From: Spartobacteria bacterium
GTDB taxonomy: Bacteria > Verrucomicrobiota > Verrucomicrobiia > Chthoniobacterales > UBA10450
Direction: 5' to 3'
Assembly (NCBI GenBank): GCA_003134765.1
Contig: PLCM01000015.1
Span: forward strand, 3,421-67,420
Length of the DNA: 64,000 nucleotides
Part shown: one piece after another, positions 25,247 to 34,327 of the stretch
Layout: every line of letters starts with the position of its first letter
How positions within the stretch are numbered: the first letter of the stretch is position 1
Notes under the pieces: model-generated
Databases searched by the model: none
What the model saw: the letters and a program-made list of their open reading frames with translations, nothing else
What the model was told of the DNA's origin: nothing
Translations under genes and position numbers: made by a program

Positions 25247-27940
25247 TTACTTCGGTGCGAAGGAACTAACGATTTTCTCGAAGCGCGGATCTCCGCGGAG
25301 CGGATCCCAGTAGGGATGGAGACGCAATTGGCCATAGCTCGCTGAGGCGGGAAGTTTCGTAGCCGCTTCGAGCTGCTGACACGCGAGTTCTTGCTCGCCC
25401 GTCCAGGCGTAGATGATCGCGAGGAATTCGCGGACGCGAACGGCATTGAGCGCATCGCGTTCCACGGGAAGCATCTCAACCGCGCGGCGCCCCTCGCGCA
25501 GGGCGTCTTCTTTTCGGCCCAAAGCGGCATCGATTATGCCGAGCACGCAGAGTGCGGGCGCGTACTCATCCTGGGTGGCGATGAGTTTCTCCTGCTGTTC
25601 GCGGGCGGCGGTGAAGGCGGTGTGGGCGCCGGCTGAATCCCCCTGCAAGCGCGCCACGAAACCTTGTCCGAACTTCGGACTGAACAGAACCGCGTCGGGA
25701 CCATAGGTATGTTCGCCCAGGGCGGCCAGTGCGCGTTGGGCGGCGGCGAAATCGCGCTCGCAGAGGGCAAGGTAAAACCAGTTGTCGGCAAAACTGGCTG
25801 CGGATGAGGGTTGGCTGGCCAGGAGCGCATCGATTATTGTGTGCAGCGGGCGTGGGTCAGCCTTCCAATCCAATTCCGCCTGCCCTCGGGAGATTTTTGT
25901 GTCCAGATCGTTCGGGACAATGGCCAGCGCGCGGTCGAGAGAATCGACCATTTCCTGGTACCGGCGCAGACCTTCGTAGCTCAACGCGATTTGCTGGAGC
26001 GTGGCAAAATTGCGCGGATCGAGTTCGAGGGCGTGCTGGAGATTTCGCAGCCCTTCCTCCTGGCGGCCCTGACGGCGGATAATGTATCCGCTCAATTCGA
26101 AAACGCGCGGATCGTTAGGCAGGGTGCGGGCCGCGATCGCCAGCTCGGCGAGCGCTTTTTCGTATTCGAGATAACCCTGATAGAGATGCTGTGCCTGGGC
26201 CAGGTGTGCTTCGCCGCTGTCCGGACGCAAACGCAGCGCGTTTTGCACCGCTTTCTCCGCCAGCGCGAGTCGCGCAGGGGTGTGATCAACCCCGCTGAAA
26301 TAAGTGAAATCATGAACGCCCGCGAGATCGCAATACGCGAAGAGAAAGTCTGGGTCTTTCGCCACGGCGGCATCCAGGAACCGGGCCGCTTCCGCGAGCT
26401 TGTCTCCAAAACCGGCGCCAAAAGCGCTCGTGGCGATGATTGCCTTCGCTTCATTGTAAAGATCGTAGGCTTGCAGATCGATCGTCGGCGGCTGTTCGAT
26501 GGCGGCCTTTTCCCCGGGCGATAACCGGGCGCGCAGTTGTTCGGCAATCTTCTTGGCGATCTCGCTTTGGATGGCAAAAACATCGTCGAGCGGACGGTCG
26601 TAATGTTCGGCCCACAAATGCGCATCGGTCCGGGCATCGATTAACTGCGCTGTCACCCGCACGCGGTTGCTCGCACGCTGGACACTGCCGATGAGGACGT
26701 GTGCCACTTTGAGCGCTTGCGCAATCTCGGGCAGATTGCGCGCCGTGGTGTTCCGATACTGCATCACGCTGGTCCGGCTGATGACTTTTAAGTCCGCGAC
26801 CTTTGCCAGGTTGGTCAGGATTTCGTCCTGGACGCCATCAGCGAAGAAAGAATTTTCCTGATTGGAGCTCAGGTTTTCGAACGGCAGGACCGCGATTGAT
26901 TTTTCCGGCGCGACCGCGACGGCATTTCCGGCTGTAGATTTATCGATCCGGGGCCGCGCGGACAAAAACACCAGGATCCCCACCGCGAGGAGGGCCAGGA
27001 TGGTGATGATTGCGCCGAGCCGGCGGCGGCCTCGCCGGAAAACACGCGAAACGTGCCGCGTGAGGATTGGCTGATCGTCCAGGAACCTTTGCAAATCGTC
27101 GGCCACCGCGGCGGCGCTTGCGTAACGGTCGCCGGGCTCCTTGGACAGACATTTCAGGCAAATCGTTTCGAGATCACGCGGCACTCCTGGTTTGTGCCAC
27201 GCGGGCGAAACCGGATTCTCGGTCGCGACCCGGACAACGATCGAGGTATCGCTTTCCTCCGGCAAAAAAGGGGGCCGGCCGGCGAGCATCTCGTAAAGAA
27301 TCGCGCCAAGGGAATAGATATCCGCCGCGGCGCCGACATCCCGGCTTGTCCCGCGTGCCTGTTCCGGAGCCATATAAACCGGCGTGCCGATGATCGCGCC
27401 GGAAAGCGTCAGCGCGCTTTCCGCCGTGAGTCGTTTGGCGATTCCAAAGTCGGTGACCTTCGGCACGCCCTGCGGATCGAGCAGGATGTTCGCTGGTTTC
27501 ATGTCCCGATGGACGACGTTGTTCTTGTGCGCGAAATCGAGCGCGCGCACGACCGGAATCAACAGTTGCGCTGTTTCCCGTGCGGTGAGCGTTCCCGCCC
27601 GCAACCGATCGGCCAGCGACCCACCCTCCACATATTCCATCGCGAAGAACGGGGCGCCCTCGTGTTCACCGACGTCGTAAACATGAACGATGTTGGCATG
27701 GTGCAACGCCGCCGCCGTTTCTGCTTCCGCGAAGAAGCGCTTCAATTCCGGCGGCCCGTAGTAGCCGGTCAGCATCTTGAGCGCGACCAAACGATTCAGC
27801 TTTCTCTGGCACGCACGGTAAACAACGCCCATTCCGCCTCGTCCGAGCTCCCCCTCAATTTCATAACCGCCGACAACCCGGACGCCGCCGCCGGTTGCCG
27901 GCCTCGTCGCATCGGAAGAAGTGGGATCAGGATTTGGCAA
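25247..27940 (-). CDS. Membrane Ser/Thr protein kinase with TolB-like and TPR extracytoplasmic region
   Basis: 897 residues. Kinase domain 26-290: GRGGMG (33-38), K55, HRDMKPAN (D146), DFG (164-166), APE (191-193). All catalytic residues are present, so it should be active. One transmembrane helix at 309-327 (GAIITILALLAVGILVFLS). Then comes a TolB-N/FlgO-like domain (SIAVLPFENLSSNQENSFFA, LKVISRTSVMQYR, HLWAEHYDRPLDDVFAIQSE) known from kinase and adenylate-cyclase fusions, followed by about 400 residues of TPR-like helical repeats (LRPDSGEAHLAQAQHLYQGY, LDPRNFATLQQIALSYEGL). Likely a signalling receptor; ligand unknown. Confidence 0.92.
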   Translation of the reverse strand: MPNPDPTSSDATRPATGGGVRVVGGYEIEGELGRGGMGVVYRACQRKLNRLVALKMLTGYYGPPELKRFFAEAETAAALHHANIVHVYDVGEHEGAPFFAMEYVEGGSLADRLRAGTLTARETAQLLIPVVRALDFAHKNNVVHRDMKPANILLDPQGVPKVTDFGIAKRLTAESALTLSGAIIGTPVYMAPEQARGTSRDVGAAADIYSLGAILYEMLAGRPPFLPEESDTSIVVRVATENPVSPAWHKPGVPRDLETICLKCLSKEPGDRYASAAAVADDLQRFLDDQPILTRHVSRVFRRGRRRLGAIITILALLAVGILVFLSARPRIDKSTAGNAVAVAPEKSIAVLPFENLSSNQENSFFADGVQDEILTNLAKVADLKVISRTSVMQYRNTTARNLPEIAQALKVAHVLIGSVQRASNRVRVTAQLIDARTDAHLWAEHYDRPLDDVFAIQSEIAKKIAEQLRARLSPGEKAAIEQPPTIDLQAYDLYNEAKAIIATSAFGAGFGDKLAEAARFLDAAVAKDPDFLFAYCDLAGVHDFTYFSGVDHTPARLALAEKAVQNALRLRPDSGEAHLAQAQHLYQGYLEYEKALAELAIAARTLPNDPRVFELSGYIIRRQGRQEEGLRNLQHALELDPRNFATLQQIALSYEGLRRYQEMVDSLDRALAIVPNDLDTKISRGQAELDWKADPRPLHTIIDALLASQPSSAASFADNWFYLALCERDFAAAQRALAALGEHTYGPDAVLFSPKFGQGFVARLQGDSAGAHTAFTAAREQQEKLIATQDEYAPALCVLGIIDAALGRKEDALREGRRAVEMLPVERDALNAVRVREFLAIIYAWTGEQELACQQLEAATKLPASASYGQLRLHPYWDPLRGDPRFEKIVSSFAPK

Positions 27941-28043
27941 GCGACGGAAGCTTGCTCGCTTTCGCGCGGTTGCTCAAGAACTGCGGAGAAATCCCGCGCC
28001 AGGTTGACGAGTACCCAACGACCCCATATCCTCGGAATCTATT

Positions 28044-28134
28044 GGTGAGGTGGCTGAGTGGTCGAAAGCAGCGCTTTGCTAAAGCGCCGTACCCCAAAAG
28101 GGTACCGAGGGTTCGAATCCCTCCCTCACCGCCA
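28044..28134 (+). tRNA. tRNA-Ser (anticodon GCU)
   Basis: Acceptor stem GGTGAGG pairs with CCTCACC; anticodon stem-loop GCGCT-TTGCTAA-AGCGC gives anticodon GCT; a long variable arm (TACCCCAAAAGGGTA) marks a class II tRNA; T-arm GAGGG-TTCGAAT-CCCTC; discriminator G and an encoded CCA at 28132-28134. Decodes AGC/AGU. Confidence 0.97.
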
Positions 28135-28187
28135 GCGCACAGAATCGACCTTTCCCCACCAATCCGGGCGAACCACCATACGAATTT

Positions 28188-29369
28188 GTGATTACGGAGG
28201 AACAGGCGCTTACGCGTATTCTTGAAAGGGTTGAGCCGCTGCCGCGACGGCTGGTTCCATTGCTTCAGGCGCGCGAACAGTTCGCAGCCGCCGACGTGTT
28301 CGCGCGGGTCGCTTTGCCGCGCTTCGATAATTCCGCGATGGATGGTTACGCTGTCGTTGCTGCGGCTTGCACCGGGGGCCGGCGACAGCGGTTGGTCGGC
28401 GAGCAGCCGGCCGGACTAGATCGCCGCTTACGGATTGAGCCGGGGGAAACGGTCCGCCTCTTTACCGGGGCGCCTATTCCAGCGGGCGCCGACGCAGTCG
28501 TGATGCAGGAAGACGTTCGATGCGAAGGATCGGATGTCTTCGTAAACACGAATGTCGAAGCTGGCGAATTCATTCGACGAGCAGGTTGCGACCTGAGCGA
28601 GGGGCAAAAAATTGTCGAAGCTGGAACGCGCCTTGGACCGCAAATGCTGGCCTTGCTCGCCTCCCAGGGATTTGCCGAAATCGAAACCGGCAGCGAGGTG
28701 CGCGCGGCGATCGTTTCCACGGGCGATGAATTGGTGGCCCCAGGCGGCACCCTGGGCCCGGGCCAAATTTTCGACAGCAATTCGGCCCTATTGCGCGCGC
28801 TCGTGGAAAAATGCGGCGCGTCAGTTGAGGATGTCCGGCATTGTCCGGATGATGTGCTTTCGATCGAGCGCGCATTCCGAGACGGGCTAGGCTGCGACGT
28901 TCTCATTATTCTCGGCGGCGTTTCAGTCGGCGCGCGAGATTTGGTGAAGCCAGCTTTGAACGCCGTGGGCGCGCAGACCGATCTCTGGCGGGTCCTGGTG
29001 AAACCGGGCAAGCCATTCCTGTTCGGACGCGCCGGATCCTGCTCGATCTTTGGACTGCCGGGCAATCCGGTTTCCGCATTCGTAACCTTCCTCCTTTTTG
29101 TTCGGCCAGCCCTTCTTCGCCTGATGGGGGCGCGTTCCGATCAGGTTTCGCTGCGTCGCACGACTGCCATTCTTGGCGGAGAGGTGAACAATGAAGGGGA
29201 CCGGCCTCATTATGTCCGCGGGGAGTTGGTGGATGGGAAATTCAGAGCCATCGGCCGGCAGGAATCCCACGCACTCTATGGTTTGAGCCGCGCGAACGCC
29301 CTTCTCCGCGTTCCGCCAGGCGAACGCTTTCGCGCCGGCGAAATGGTCCCGGTCATTCCAATCGATTGA
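28188..29369 (+). CDS. moeA: Molybdopterin molybdenumtransferase MoeA
   Basis: 393 residues from a GTG at 28188. Inserts molybdenum into molybdopterin-AMP. Visible: the N-terminal RFDNSAMDGYAV and GAPIPAGADAVVMQEDV motifs, the MoCF-binding domain (VSTGDELV, FDSNSALLRALVEKCG, LGGVSVGARDLVKPAL), GLPGNPVSAFVTF, and the C-terminal MoeA domain IV. Length is normal. It follows tRNA-Ser by 53 bp. No other molybdenum-cofactor gene is in the window. Confidence 0.95.
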   Translation: MITEEQALTRILERVEPLPRRLVPLLQAREQFAAADVFARVALPRFDNSAMDGYAVVAAACTGGRRQRLVGEQPAGLDRRLRIEPGETVRLFTGAPIPAGADAVVMQEDVRCEGSDVFVNTNVEAGEFIRRAGCDLSEGQKIVEAGTRLGPQMLALLASQGFAEIETGSEVRAAIVSTGDELVAPGGTLGPGQIFDSNSALLRALVEKCGASVEDVRHCPDDVLSIERAFRDGLGCDVLIILGGVSVGARDLVKPALNAVGAQTDLWRVLVKPGKPFLFGRAGSCSIFGLPGNPVSAFVTFLLFVRPALLRLMGARSDQVSLRRTTAILGGEVNNEGDRPHYVRGELVDGKFRAIGRQESHALYGLSRANALLRVPPGERFRAGEMVPVIPID

Positions 29370-29458
29370 CCAACTTTCCTGCTCGTGCTCATGATCCCCG
29401 GGACAAGCTGCGTCCCGAAAAGCCCGATCGGTCGGACCGACGGTAAGACGCGCTTCCC

Positions 29459-29520
29459 TTGGAGGGACGAGCTCTGTGTCGTCCCAAAATAATGGGACGG
29501 GACAGAGCCCGTCCCTCCAA
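29459..29520. repeat. Double-hairpin repeat, family B (best copy)
   Basis: The left arm GGGACGA...TCGTCCC and the right arm GGGACGG...CCCGTCCC each close on themselves and are inverted relative to each other, bounded by TTGGAGGGACG and CGTCCCTCCAA. Lies between moeA and the MarR gene. Confidence 0.88.
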
Positions 29521-29559
29521 TTGGGACGTTAAAACCTGCAGCTACCGCCGCCCGCGATC

Positions 29560-29600
29560 AAAAAGATCAGGATTAGGATTAAGATCAGGAACAGGAATTT
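29560..29600. repeat. Degenerate GATCAGGATTAGGAT tract
   Basis: Imperfect short tandem units (AGATCAGGATTAGGATTAAG and onward), like the tract at 23598-23640. Lies upstream of the MarR-type gene. Confidence 0.5.
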
Positions 29601-29651
29601 GATTGTGCAAGGACGTTTGACACTCCGCGCGAGCATTTTAGCTTATGCGGT

Positions 29652-30203
29652 TTGAAGACCCCGAGCCAACTGAGCCTGAACGGAATTGATCAATTCCGTG
29701 CCGACGCCGAACGCCTCTCCCACATCATCCTCGAAATGCAGCGCTGTTTTGTCCTGCATCTGTGCAAGGAACTGGCGCCCGGGAACGTTTCCTTCCCGCA
29801 ATTTTTTCTTCTCGCCGCGCTGGATCAAAAGGAAGTGCTGACGATGTCAGCCATCGCGCAGAAAATGGGACACACCACCGCGGCCGCGAGCGGGCTGGTC
29901 GATCGGCTGGAAAATCTTGGCTATGTCGTCCGCTCGAGCGCGCGGGAAGACCGCCGCAAGGTGATGGTTTGCATTACCGAAAAAGGATCGGCGCTCGTCC
30001 GGCGAATTCGGGAAGAGATGGTGGGAAACCTGATGAAGGTGATGACCCACCTCACGCCAGTGGAACAGAAAGCCTGGCTCCAGATTTACACCAAGATTTA
30101 CAATTACTGCCAGGCGAAGGAAGGGCCCGAGCCACCGCCGCCACGCCGTAAATCGAGGAAAGTCCTGCTCACGTCGCGGCGTTTCGAAAATGGAACACGC
30201 TGA
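29652..30203 (+). CDS. MarR-family transcriptional regulator
   Basis: 183 residues if the TTG at 29652 is the start; ATG 29736 (MQRCFVLHL) is an alternative. Winged helix: LTMSAIAQKMGHTTAAASGL, VDRLENLGYV, then the wing SAREDRRKVMVCITEKG. The C-terminus has a basic, Pro-rich tail (PPPPRRKSRKVLLTSRRF) beyond the family's usual end. It precedes a TolC-type gene on the same strand, which is the usual MarR-efflux arrangement, so it probably represses that gene. Confidence 0.88.
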   Translation: MKTPSQLSLNGIDQFRADAERLSHIILEMQRCFVLHLCKELAPGNVSFPQFFLLAALDQKEVLTMSAIAQKMGHTTAAASGLVDRLENLGYVVRSSAREDRRKVMVCITEKGSALVRRIREEMVGNLMKVMTHLTPVEQKAWLQIYTKIYNYCQAKEGPEPPPPRRKSRKVLLTSRRFENGTR

Positions 30204-30387
30204 TCCCGAACCTGGGAAGGATTAGCGGAGCCGCAAATTAACCTAATATTTTTAAACAGCTATTCGAGAGCAGCTTAAGCCACAGCCCGCAGATGCGGCA
30301 CGCGCCTTGCATAACACCCAGCGCCAAAGCTCCCGATCTGCTCGCTCCCTCGCCGACTTGAACCTGCCCATCCTGCGTTTTCTATCC

Positions 30388-31992
30388 ATGCGAAAAGTTT
30401 CCAGTTACCTCTACTTCTGTGCCGCGATCCTGGCGGCGGTGCCACTCGCGCCCTTTCTTTTCGCGGGAACTGAAACCCTGACGGAACTTCGTTTGCGGAG
30501 GTCAGTTGTGCCGCGGTTCACGCTCGAGCAGGCGATTCTTACCGCGCTCCAGCGCAACGCCGACATCCAGCGAGCACGGCAGGAGATTGAGCGCACGAAG
30601 GGGCTTTACATAGCCATGCGGGCGGAAATTCTGCCTCAGATCGGTATGACCGGGCAATTCTCAGATACCGATCCACACTTGCAGGTCAATCATGGAATCG
30701 AGGAGCTGTTGGGCCCGGGCGCCACGCCGACGGCGACTCCAACCGCGACGCCGGTGGGGGGCACAAGCTCCAGCATCAATAGTTTCAACGGCGTCGAACG
30801 TTCCTATAACGTGCGGCTCCAGGCGACCCAGGTGCTTTTCGCCGGCGGCCGCTTTATCTCGCAGATTCGAGCGGCGGACTTCACCCGCGACAGCAGCTAC
30901 TACTCGTTCCGGAACACGATCGATCAGGTGGTGGACACCGTGCGTCAGCAGTTTTATCAGGTTTTGTTAAACCGTGGGCTGATCCTCGTGCAGGAAGAGT
31001 CGATCAAGCTTCTCCAGAGTCAGCTCCAGGATCAGCAGAATCGGTTCGAGGCCGGGACGGTTCCGCGTTTCAACGTTCTGCAAGCGCAGGTCGCTCTCTC
31101 GAACCAGTATCCGCTTCTGATCGGGGCGCAGAATAATTATCGGATTTCGCAGCTCCAGCTCGCGAAGACGCTCGGCCTCGATTTTGATCCGAACCGCGGC
31201 GACGGCGCCCCCTTGGAGGCGATCGGCAATTTGGAATATCACCCCCGGCATATGCTGCTTACGACGGCAATTGAGCTTGCCAAAGATCGCCGGCCTTTCC
31301 TGAAACAGCAGAAGGCGAATCTGCTCACCAACGCCGAGCAAGTACGGGTCGCGCGCGCCGGATATTTCCCGGAGATCACCGCTACAGCCGGGACGGAGGT
31401 CCGCAGTTCCTCCTTTACCGATAACCCGCGCGATGTCAGCAGCGGCTATATTTTTGGCGCGACTGGAACCTGGGCCATCTGGGATTGGGGCGCTACCTAC
31501 GGGGCGGTAAAACAAGCGAAGGCCTTGCTCGAAGAAGCGAAAATAACGTACGACGACGCGATTCGCCAGGTCGAGCTTGAGGTGCAGCAACAAGATTCGA
31601 ACTTGAAGCAAAGCGCGGAGTTGGTGAAGGCTACGGAACAAAGCGTCGGCCAGGCTGAGGAGGCATTGCGACTTGCGAGCGCACGGTTAAGTGCCGGCGC
31701 GGGGACGCAATTGGAAGTTCTCGATTCCCGGGTGCAGGTCACCCAGGCGCAGTCGAACCGGCTGCAAGCGCTCTATAATTACAACACGGCGCTCGCGGAA
31801 TTCGATCGAGTCACCGCCACCGAGGTTACTTACTCGAACGAACTCGACGAGCCGAACACGCGCCGAAAGCTGAGGACCGACGCCCGTCCCACGCCGGCGC
31901 CAAAGCCGAGCCCGCTCGAGTTGAATCACGCCGGCGACCGGCAGCCGGCTCAGGTCAGAACGACCACGCGGACCACGACGGGCAGTAAGTGA
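30388..31992 (+). CDS. TolC-family outer-membrane efflux protein
   Basis: 534 residues from the ATG at 30388, chosen for its signal peptide (YLYFCAAILAAVPLAPFLFA). Two OEP repeats with the usual long helices (FTLEQAILTALQRNADIQRA; LLQSQLQDQQNRFEAG; AEEALRLASARLSAGAGTQL then EVLDSRVQV). A short Thr/Pro linker (ATPTATPTATPVGG) sits in an extracellular-loop position. The C-terminus is Pro/Thr-rich. Known: forms the outer-membrane duct for export pumps. No pump or adaptor gene is adjacent. Overlaps pgeF by 4 bp. Confidence 0.9.
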   Translation: MRKVSSYLYFCAAILAAVPLAPFLFAGTETLTELRLRRSVVPRFTLEQAILTALQRNADIQRARQEIERTKGLYIAMRAEILPQIGMTGQFSDTDPHLQVNHGIEELLGPGATPTATPTATPVGGTSSSINSFNGVERSYNVRLQATQVLFAGGRFISQIRAADFTRDSSYYSFRNTIDQVVDTVRQQFYQVLLNRGLILVQEESIKLLQSQLQDQQNRFEAGTVPRFNVLQAQVALSNQYPLLIGAQNNYRISQLQLAKTLGLDFDPNRGDGAPLEAIGNLEYHPRHMLLTTAIELAKDRRPFLKQQKANLLTNAEQVRVARAGYFPEITATAGTEVRSSSFTDNPRDVSSGYIFGATGTWAIWDWGATYGAVKQAKALLEEAKITYDDAIRQVELEVQQQDSNLKQSAELVKATEQSVGQAEEALRLASARLSAGAGTQLEVLDSRVQVTQAQSNRLQALYNYNTALAEFDRVTATEVTYSNELDEPNTRRKLRTDARPTPAPKPSPLELNHAGDRQPAQVRTTTRTTTGSK

Positions 31993-32654
31993 ACGAAGCT
32001 CAGCTTCCGGCTGAACAGTTTCCGGCGCTGAGCGCGTTGCCCCAGTTGGGACACGGCTTTACTCAACGCGTCCCGGGCGTCGAGATGTCGCATGACAAAG
32101 TGGAGGCGCTCGCGCGGCTGGATGGCGTCCACCGGAGGATCTGTGACGAAAATGGCCTCGCCGGCATGCCGTTCATTACCGCGCAGCAGATCCACGGGAA
32201 AGAGATCGGCGCGATCGATTCGATGATGAGCGAAGACAAATGTTTTGCGGACTGTGACGGCCTCGTCACCAATCGACCTGGTGTCTGCCTCGGGATTTAT
32301 GTGGCTGACTGCTGCGCGGTCTATTTGGTCGATCCCATTCGCCGCGCGATTGGCCTCGTCCATTCTGGAAAGAAGGGTACGGAACTGGGCGTCGTGGCGA
32401 ATGCCGTCGAAACCATGAGCACCCAGTTTGGTTCGGTTGCTTCCGATCTGGTCATGCAACTCAGCCCCTGTATTCGGCCGCCCCATTATGAGATCGATTT
32501 CGCGGCGGAGATCATTCGGCAGGGCCGTGATCTCGGTGTCGCCTCGATCCACGATTGCGGCGTCTGCACCGCCTGCGATCTCGCCCGCTACTATTCGTAT
32601 CGCGCCGAGAAAGGCCGCACCGGCCGGATGTTGGCCTTTCTCGCTCTTCTCTAG
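31989..32654 (+). CDS. PgeF/YfiH-type purine nucleosidase-like multicopper-fold protein (laccase domain)
   Basis: 221 residues from a GTG overlapping the TolC stop. The YfiH motifs are recognisable: QQIHGKEI (His), VADCCAVYLVDP (Cys) and GLVHSGKKG (His), in the usual order. The last is normally HAGWRG, so this is a divergent subgroup. C-terminal PPHYEIDFAAEI and SIHDCGVCTACD keep the usual cysteine cluster. Known members act on UDP-MurNAc peptides with L-Ser errors or on purine nucleosides. Which applies here is not certain. Confidence 0.85.
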   Translation: MNEAQLPAEQFPALSALPQLGHGFTQRVPGVEMSHDKVEALARLDGVHRRICDENGLAGMPFITAQQIHGKEIGAIDSMMSEDKCFADCDGLVTNRPGVCLGIYVADCCAVYLVDPIRRAIGLVHSGKKGTELGVVANAVETMSTQFGSVASDLVMQLSPCIRPPHYEIDFAAEIIRQGRDLGVASIHDCGVCTACDLARYYSYRAEKGRTGRMLAFLALL

Positions 32655-32672
32655 CCGTCAGCCCGCAGGCCA

Positions 32673-32750
32673 TTGGAGCCGGCACGCCCTCGTGCCGGTG
32701 GGAATAGACTTCGCTCTCAAAGACAACGGCCTGAGGGCAGGCCGCCTCCA
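32673..32750. repeat. Double-hairpin repeat, family C, inverted orientation
   Basis: TTGGAGCCGGCACG-CCCT-CGTGCCGG, then ACGGCCTG-AGGG-CAGGCCG and CCTCCA followed by five T. It lies between convergent pgeF and lpxA and probably ends pgeF transcription. Confidence 0.85.
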
Positions 32751-32777
32751 TTTTTCGCACAGCGAAGCGGCTCCATT

Positions 32778-33563
32778 TCAATCCTCGCTGGCGCTGCCGC
32801 CGTATGAAACTATCCCGCGCTTTCCGGCGTTCGCGACAAACTCGAAAAACTCGCGTCCAATCGGACCGAACTCTGTTTCCCCGGCTTTTTCCAGCGCCTG
32901 TTTCGTGTTCAGCCCGCTTCGATAGAGCAATTTGAACGCGCGCTTGATTTCGTCCCGGTCCGCGGCGCTGAATTCAGCGCGGCGCAACCCGACAACATTG
33001 ATGCCATAAACCTGGTTTTTGGCTGCGCTCAAAAAGGGCGGAAGATTTTGAGTGAACCGTCCTTCCGCCATGACGAGGCGGCCCATCCGGATTCCCTGGT
33101 GAAAACGCGACCCGCCTCCGATGAAGGCGCGATCGTCGACCCGAACATACCCTGCGAGCAGGCAATCGTTCGCGATCACGACGCCATTCCCGAGCGTGCA
33201 ATTGTGGCCGAGATGGGTGCCGACCATGAGGAAATTCCCATCGCCCATGGAGGTGGTGCTGCCCTCGGTGCTTCCGCGATGGATCGTGCAATGCTCGCGA
33301 ACCACGTTGCCCGCACCGAGCTCAACCGAGCTCCTGATTTTTGGATCAAAACTCAAATCCTGGGGCGACGTTCCGATGATCGCGCCGTGTCCGATAAAAT
33401 TCCCCGCGCCCATTCTGACCGATCCTTCAATCACGACGTGCGCCTGGAGCATGCACTTTTCCCCAATGACCGCTCCGGAGCCGATCACGGAATAGGGGCC
33501 AATCTCCACCTCGCCGCCGATTTGCGCACCGGGGTCGACGATCGCGGTTGGATGAATCTTCAT
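32778..33563 (-). CDS. lpxA: Acyl-[ACP]-UDP-N-acetylglucosamine O-acyltransferase
   Basis: 261 residues, family-typical. First step of lipid A synthesis. Left-handed beta-helix hexapeptide repeats from residue 1 (IHPTAIVDPGAQIGGEVEIG), the catalytic His at 120 in GTHLGHNC, and the C-terminal helical domain (LRRAEFSAADRDEIKRAFKL). Indicates a Gram-negative outer membrane with LPS. Its start overlaps the radC stop by 4 bp, so the two are cotranslated. Confidence 0.95.
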   Translation of the reverse strand: MKIHPTAIVDPGAQIGGEVEIGPYSVIGSGAVIGEKCMLQAHVVIEGSVRMGAGNFIGHGAIIGTSPQDLSFDPKIRSSVELGAGNVVREHCTIHRGSTEGSTTSMGDGNFLMVGTHLGHNCTLGNGVVIANDCLLAGYVRVDDRAFIGGGSRFHQGIRMGRLVMAEGRFTQNLPPFLSAAKNQVYGINVVGLRRAEFSAADRDEIKRAFKLLYRSGLNTKQALEKAGETEFGPIGREFFEFVANAGKRGIVSYGGSASED

Positions 33564-34285
33564 AGAACGCCAGCCTCCTTGAAACTGAAATAGGGCGGAC
33601 GACCGTCGGCCGGCGCGCCGATGATGACGTGATCGAGCAATTTTATTTGAAGCAACTCCGCGGCTTCGACCAAACGTCTTGTCAGGCTGTGATCGGATTG
33701 GCTGGGCGAGGGATCGCCCGAGGGATGGTTGTGCACAACGATGATCGCGTAGGCAGATGCGACAACCGCCGGCCGGAAGACGTCGCGCGGATGGGCGATG
33801 CTTTCATTCACGCTGCCTAACGAAACTTGTTCCGTGCCGAGGTGATGGTAACGCGTATCCAGCAAGATGACGCGTAACGATTCCTTGTGCAGCGCGCGCA
33901 TTTCCGCGGCCATGAGCTCGTAGACCAGCTCCGGCGAGTCGAGCTTTTGCCGCGTCAGCCGTTCGTTCGCGAGGCGCTGGCCGAGTTGAAAAGCCGCGAC
34001 CAGGTGAACGGCTTTTGCTTTCCCGATGCCGGGGATTTTTTCGATTTCGGGAACCGTGCAGCGGCTCAATCCTGAGAGCGAATCATATTGTTTTAGAAGC
34101 TGGCGGGCGACGTCGACAGCATTGGCACCCGGCAAGCCTGTTCGCAGGAGAATCGCGATCAATTCCGGGTCCGTGAGCGCCGTCGCCCCGCGCGCGAGCA
34201 ACTTCTCGCGCGGCCGCTCCGCTACCGGCATCTCGCTAATCTTAAATGTGGGAGCGGTCTCCAGGCCGCGATCTGTCGCTTTCAT
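33560..34285 (-). CDS. radC: RadC/YsxA-family JAB-domain protein
   Basis: 241 residues. N-terminal HhH-type region (ERPREKLLARGATALTDPEL, PGIGKAKAVHLVAAFQLG) then the JAMM metalloprotease-like site EQVSLGSVNES...VVHNHPSGDPSPSQSD. The biochemical role of RadC is unsettled. The first 14 or so residues (to about PTF) are encoded by one arm of a palindromic repeat; homology begins at ISEMPVAERPREKL. ATG 34231 is an alternative start. It overlaps lpxA. Confidence 0.92.
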   Translation of the reverse strand: MKATDRGLETAPTFKISEMPVAERPREKLLARGATALTDPELIAILLRTGLPGANAVDVARQLLKQYDSLSGLSRCTVPEIEKIPGIGKAKAVHLVAAFQLGQRLANERLTRQKLDSPELVYELMAAEMRALHKESLRVILLDTRYHHLGTEQVSLGSVNESIAHPRDVFRPAVVASAYAIIVVHNHPSGDPSPSQSDHSLTRRLVEAAELLQIKLLDHVIIGAPADGRPPYFSFKEAGVL

Positions 34286-34322
34286 CCGCTTTTAGTCGCG
34301 ACGCCAAGGTCGCTCCCACATT
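34245..34322. repeat. 78-bp element with perfect 12-bp terminal inverted repeats, overlapping radC 5' end
   Basis: AATGTGGGAGCG (34245-34256) and CGCTCCCACATT (34311-34322) are exact inverted copies, and the homology continues imperfectly inward (GGGAGCGGTCTCCAGGCCGC against GGGAGCGACCTTGGCGTCGC). It spans the radC start codon at 34283-34285 and the gap to the polyprenyl synthase gene. Confidence 0.8.
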
Positions 34323-34327
34323 CGGGA

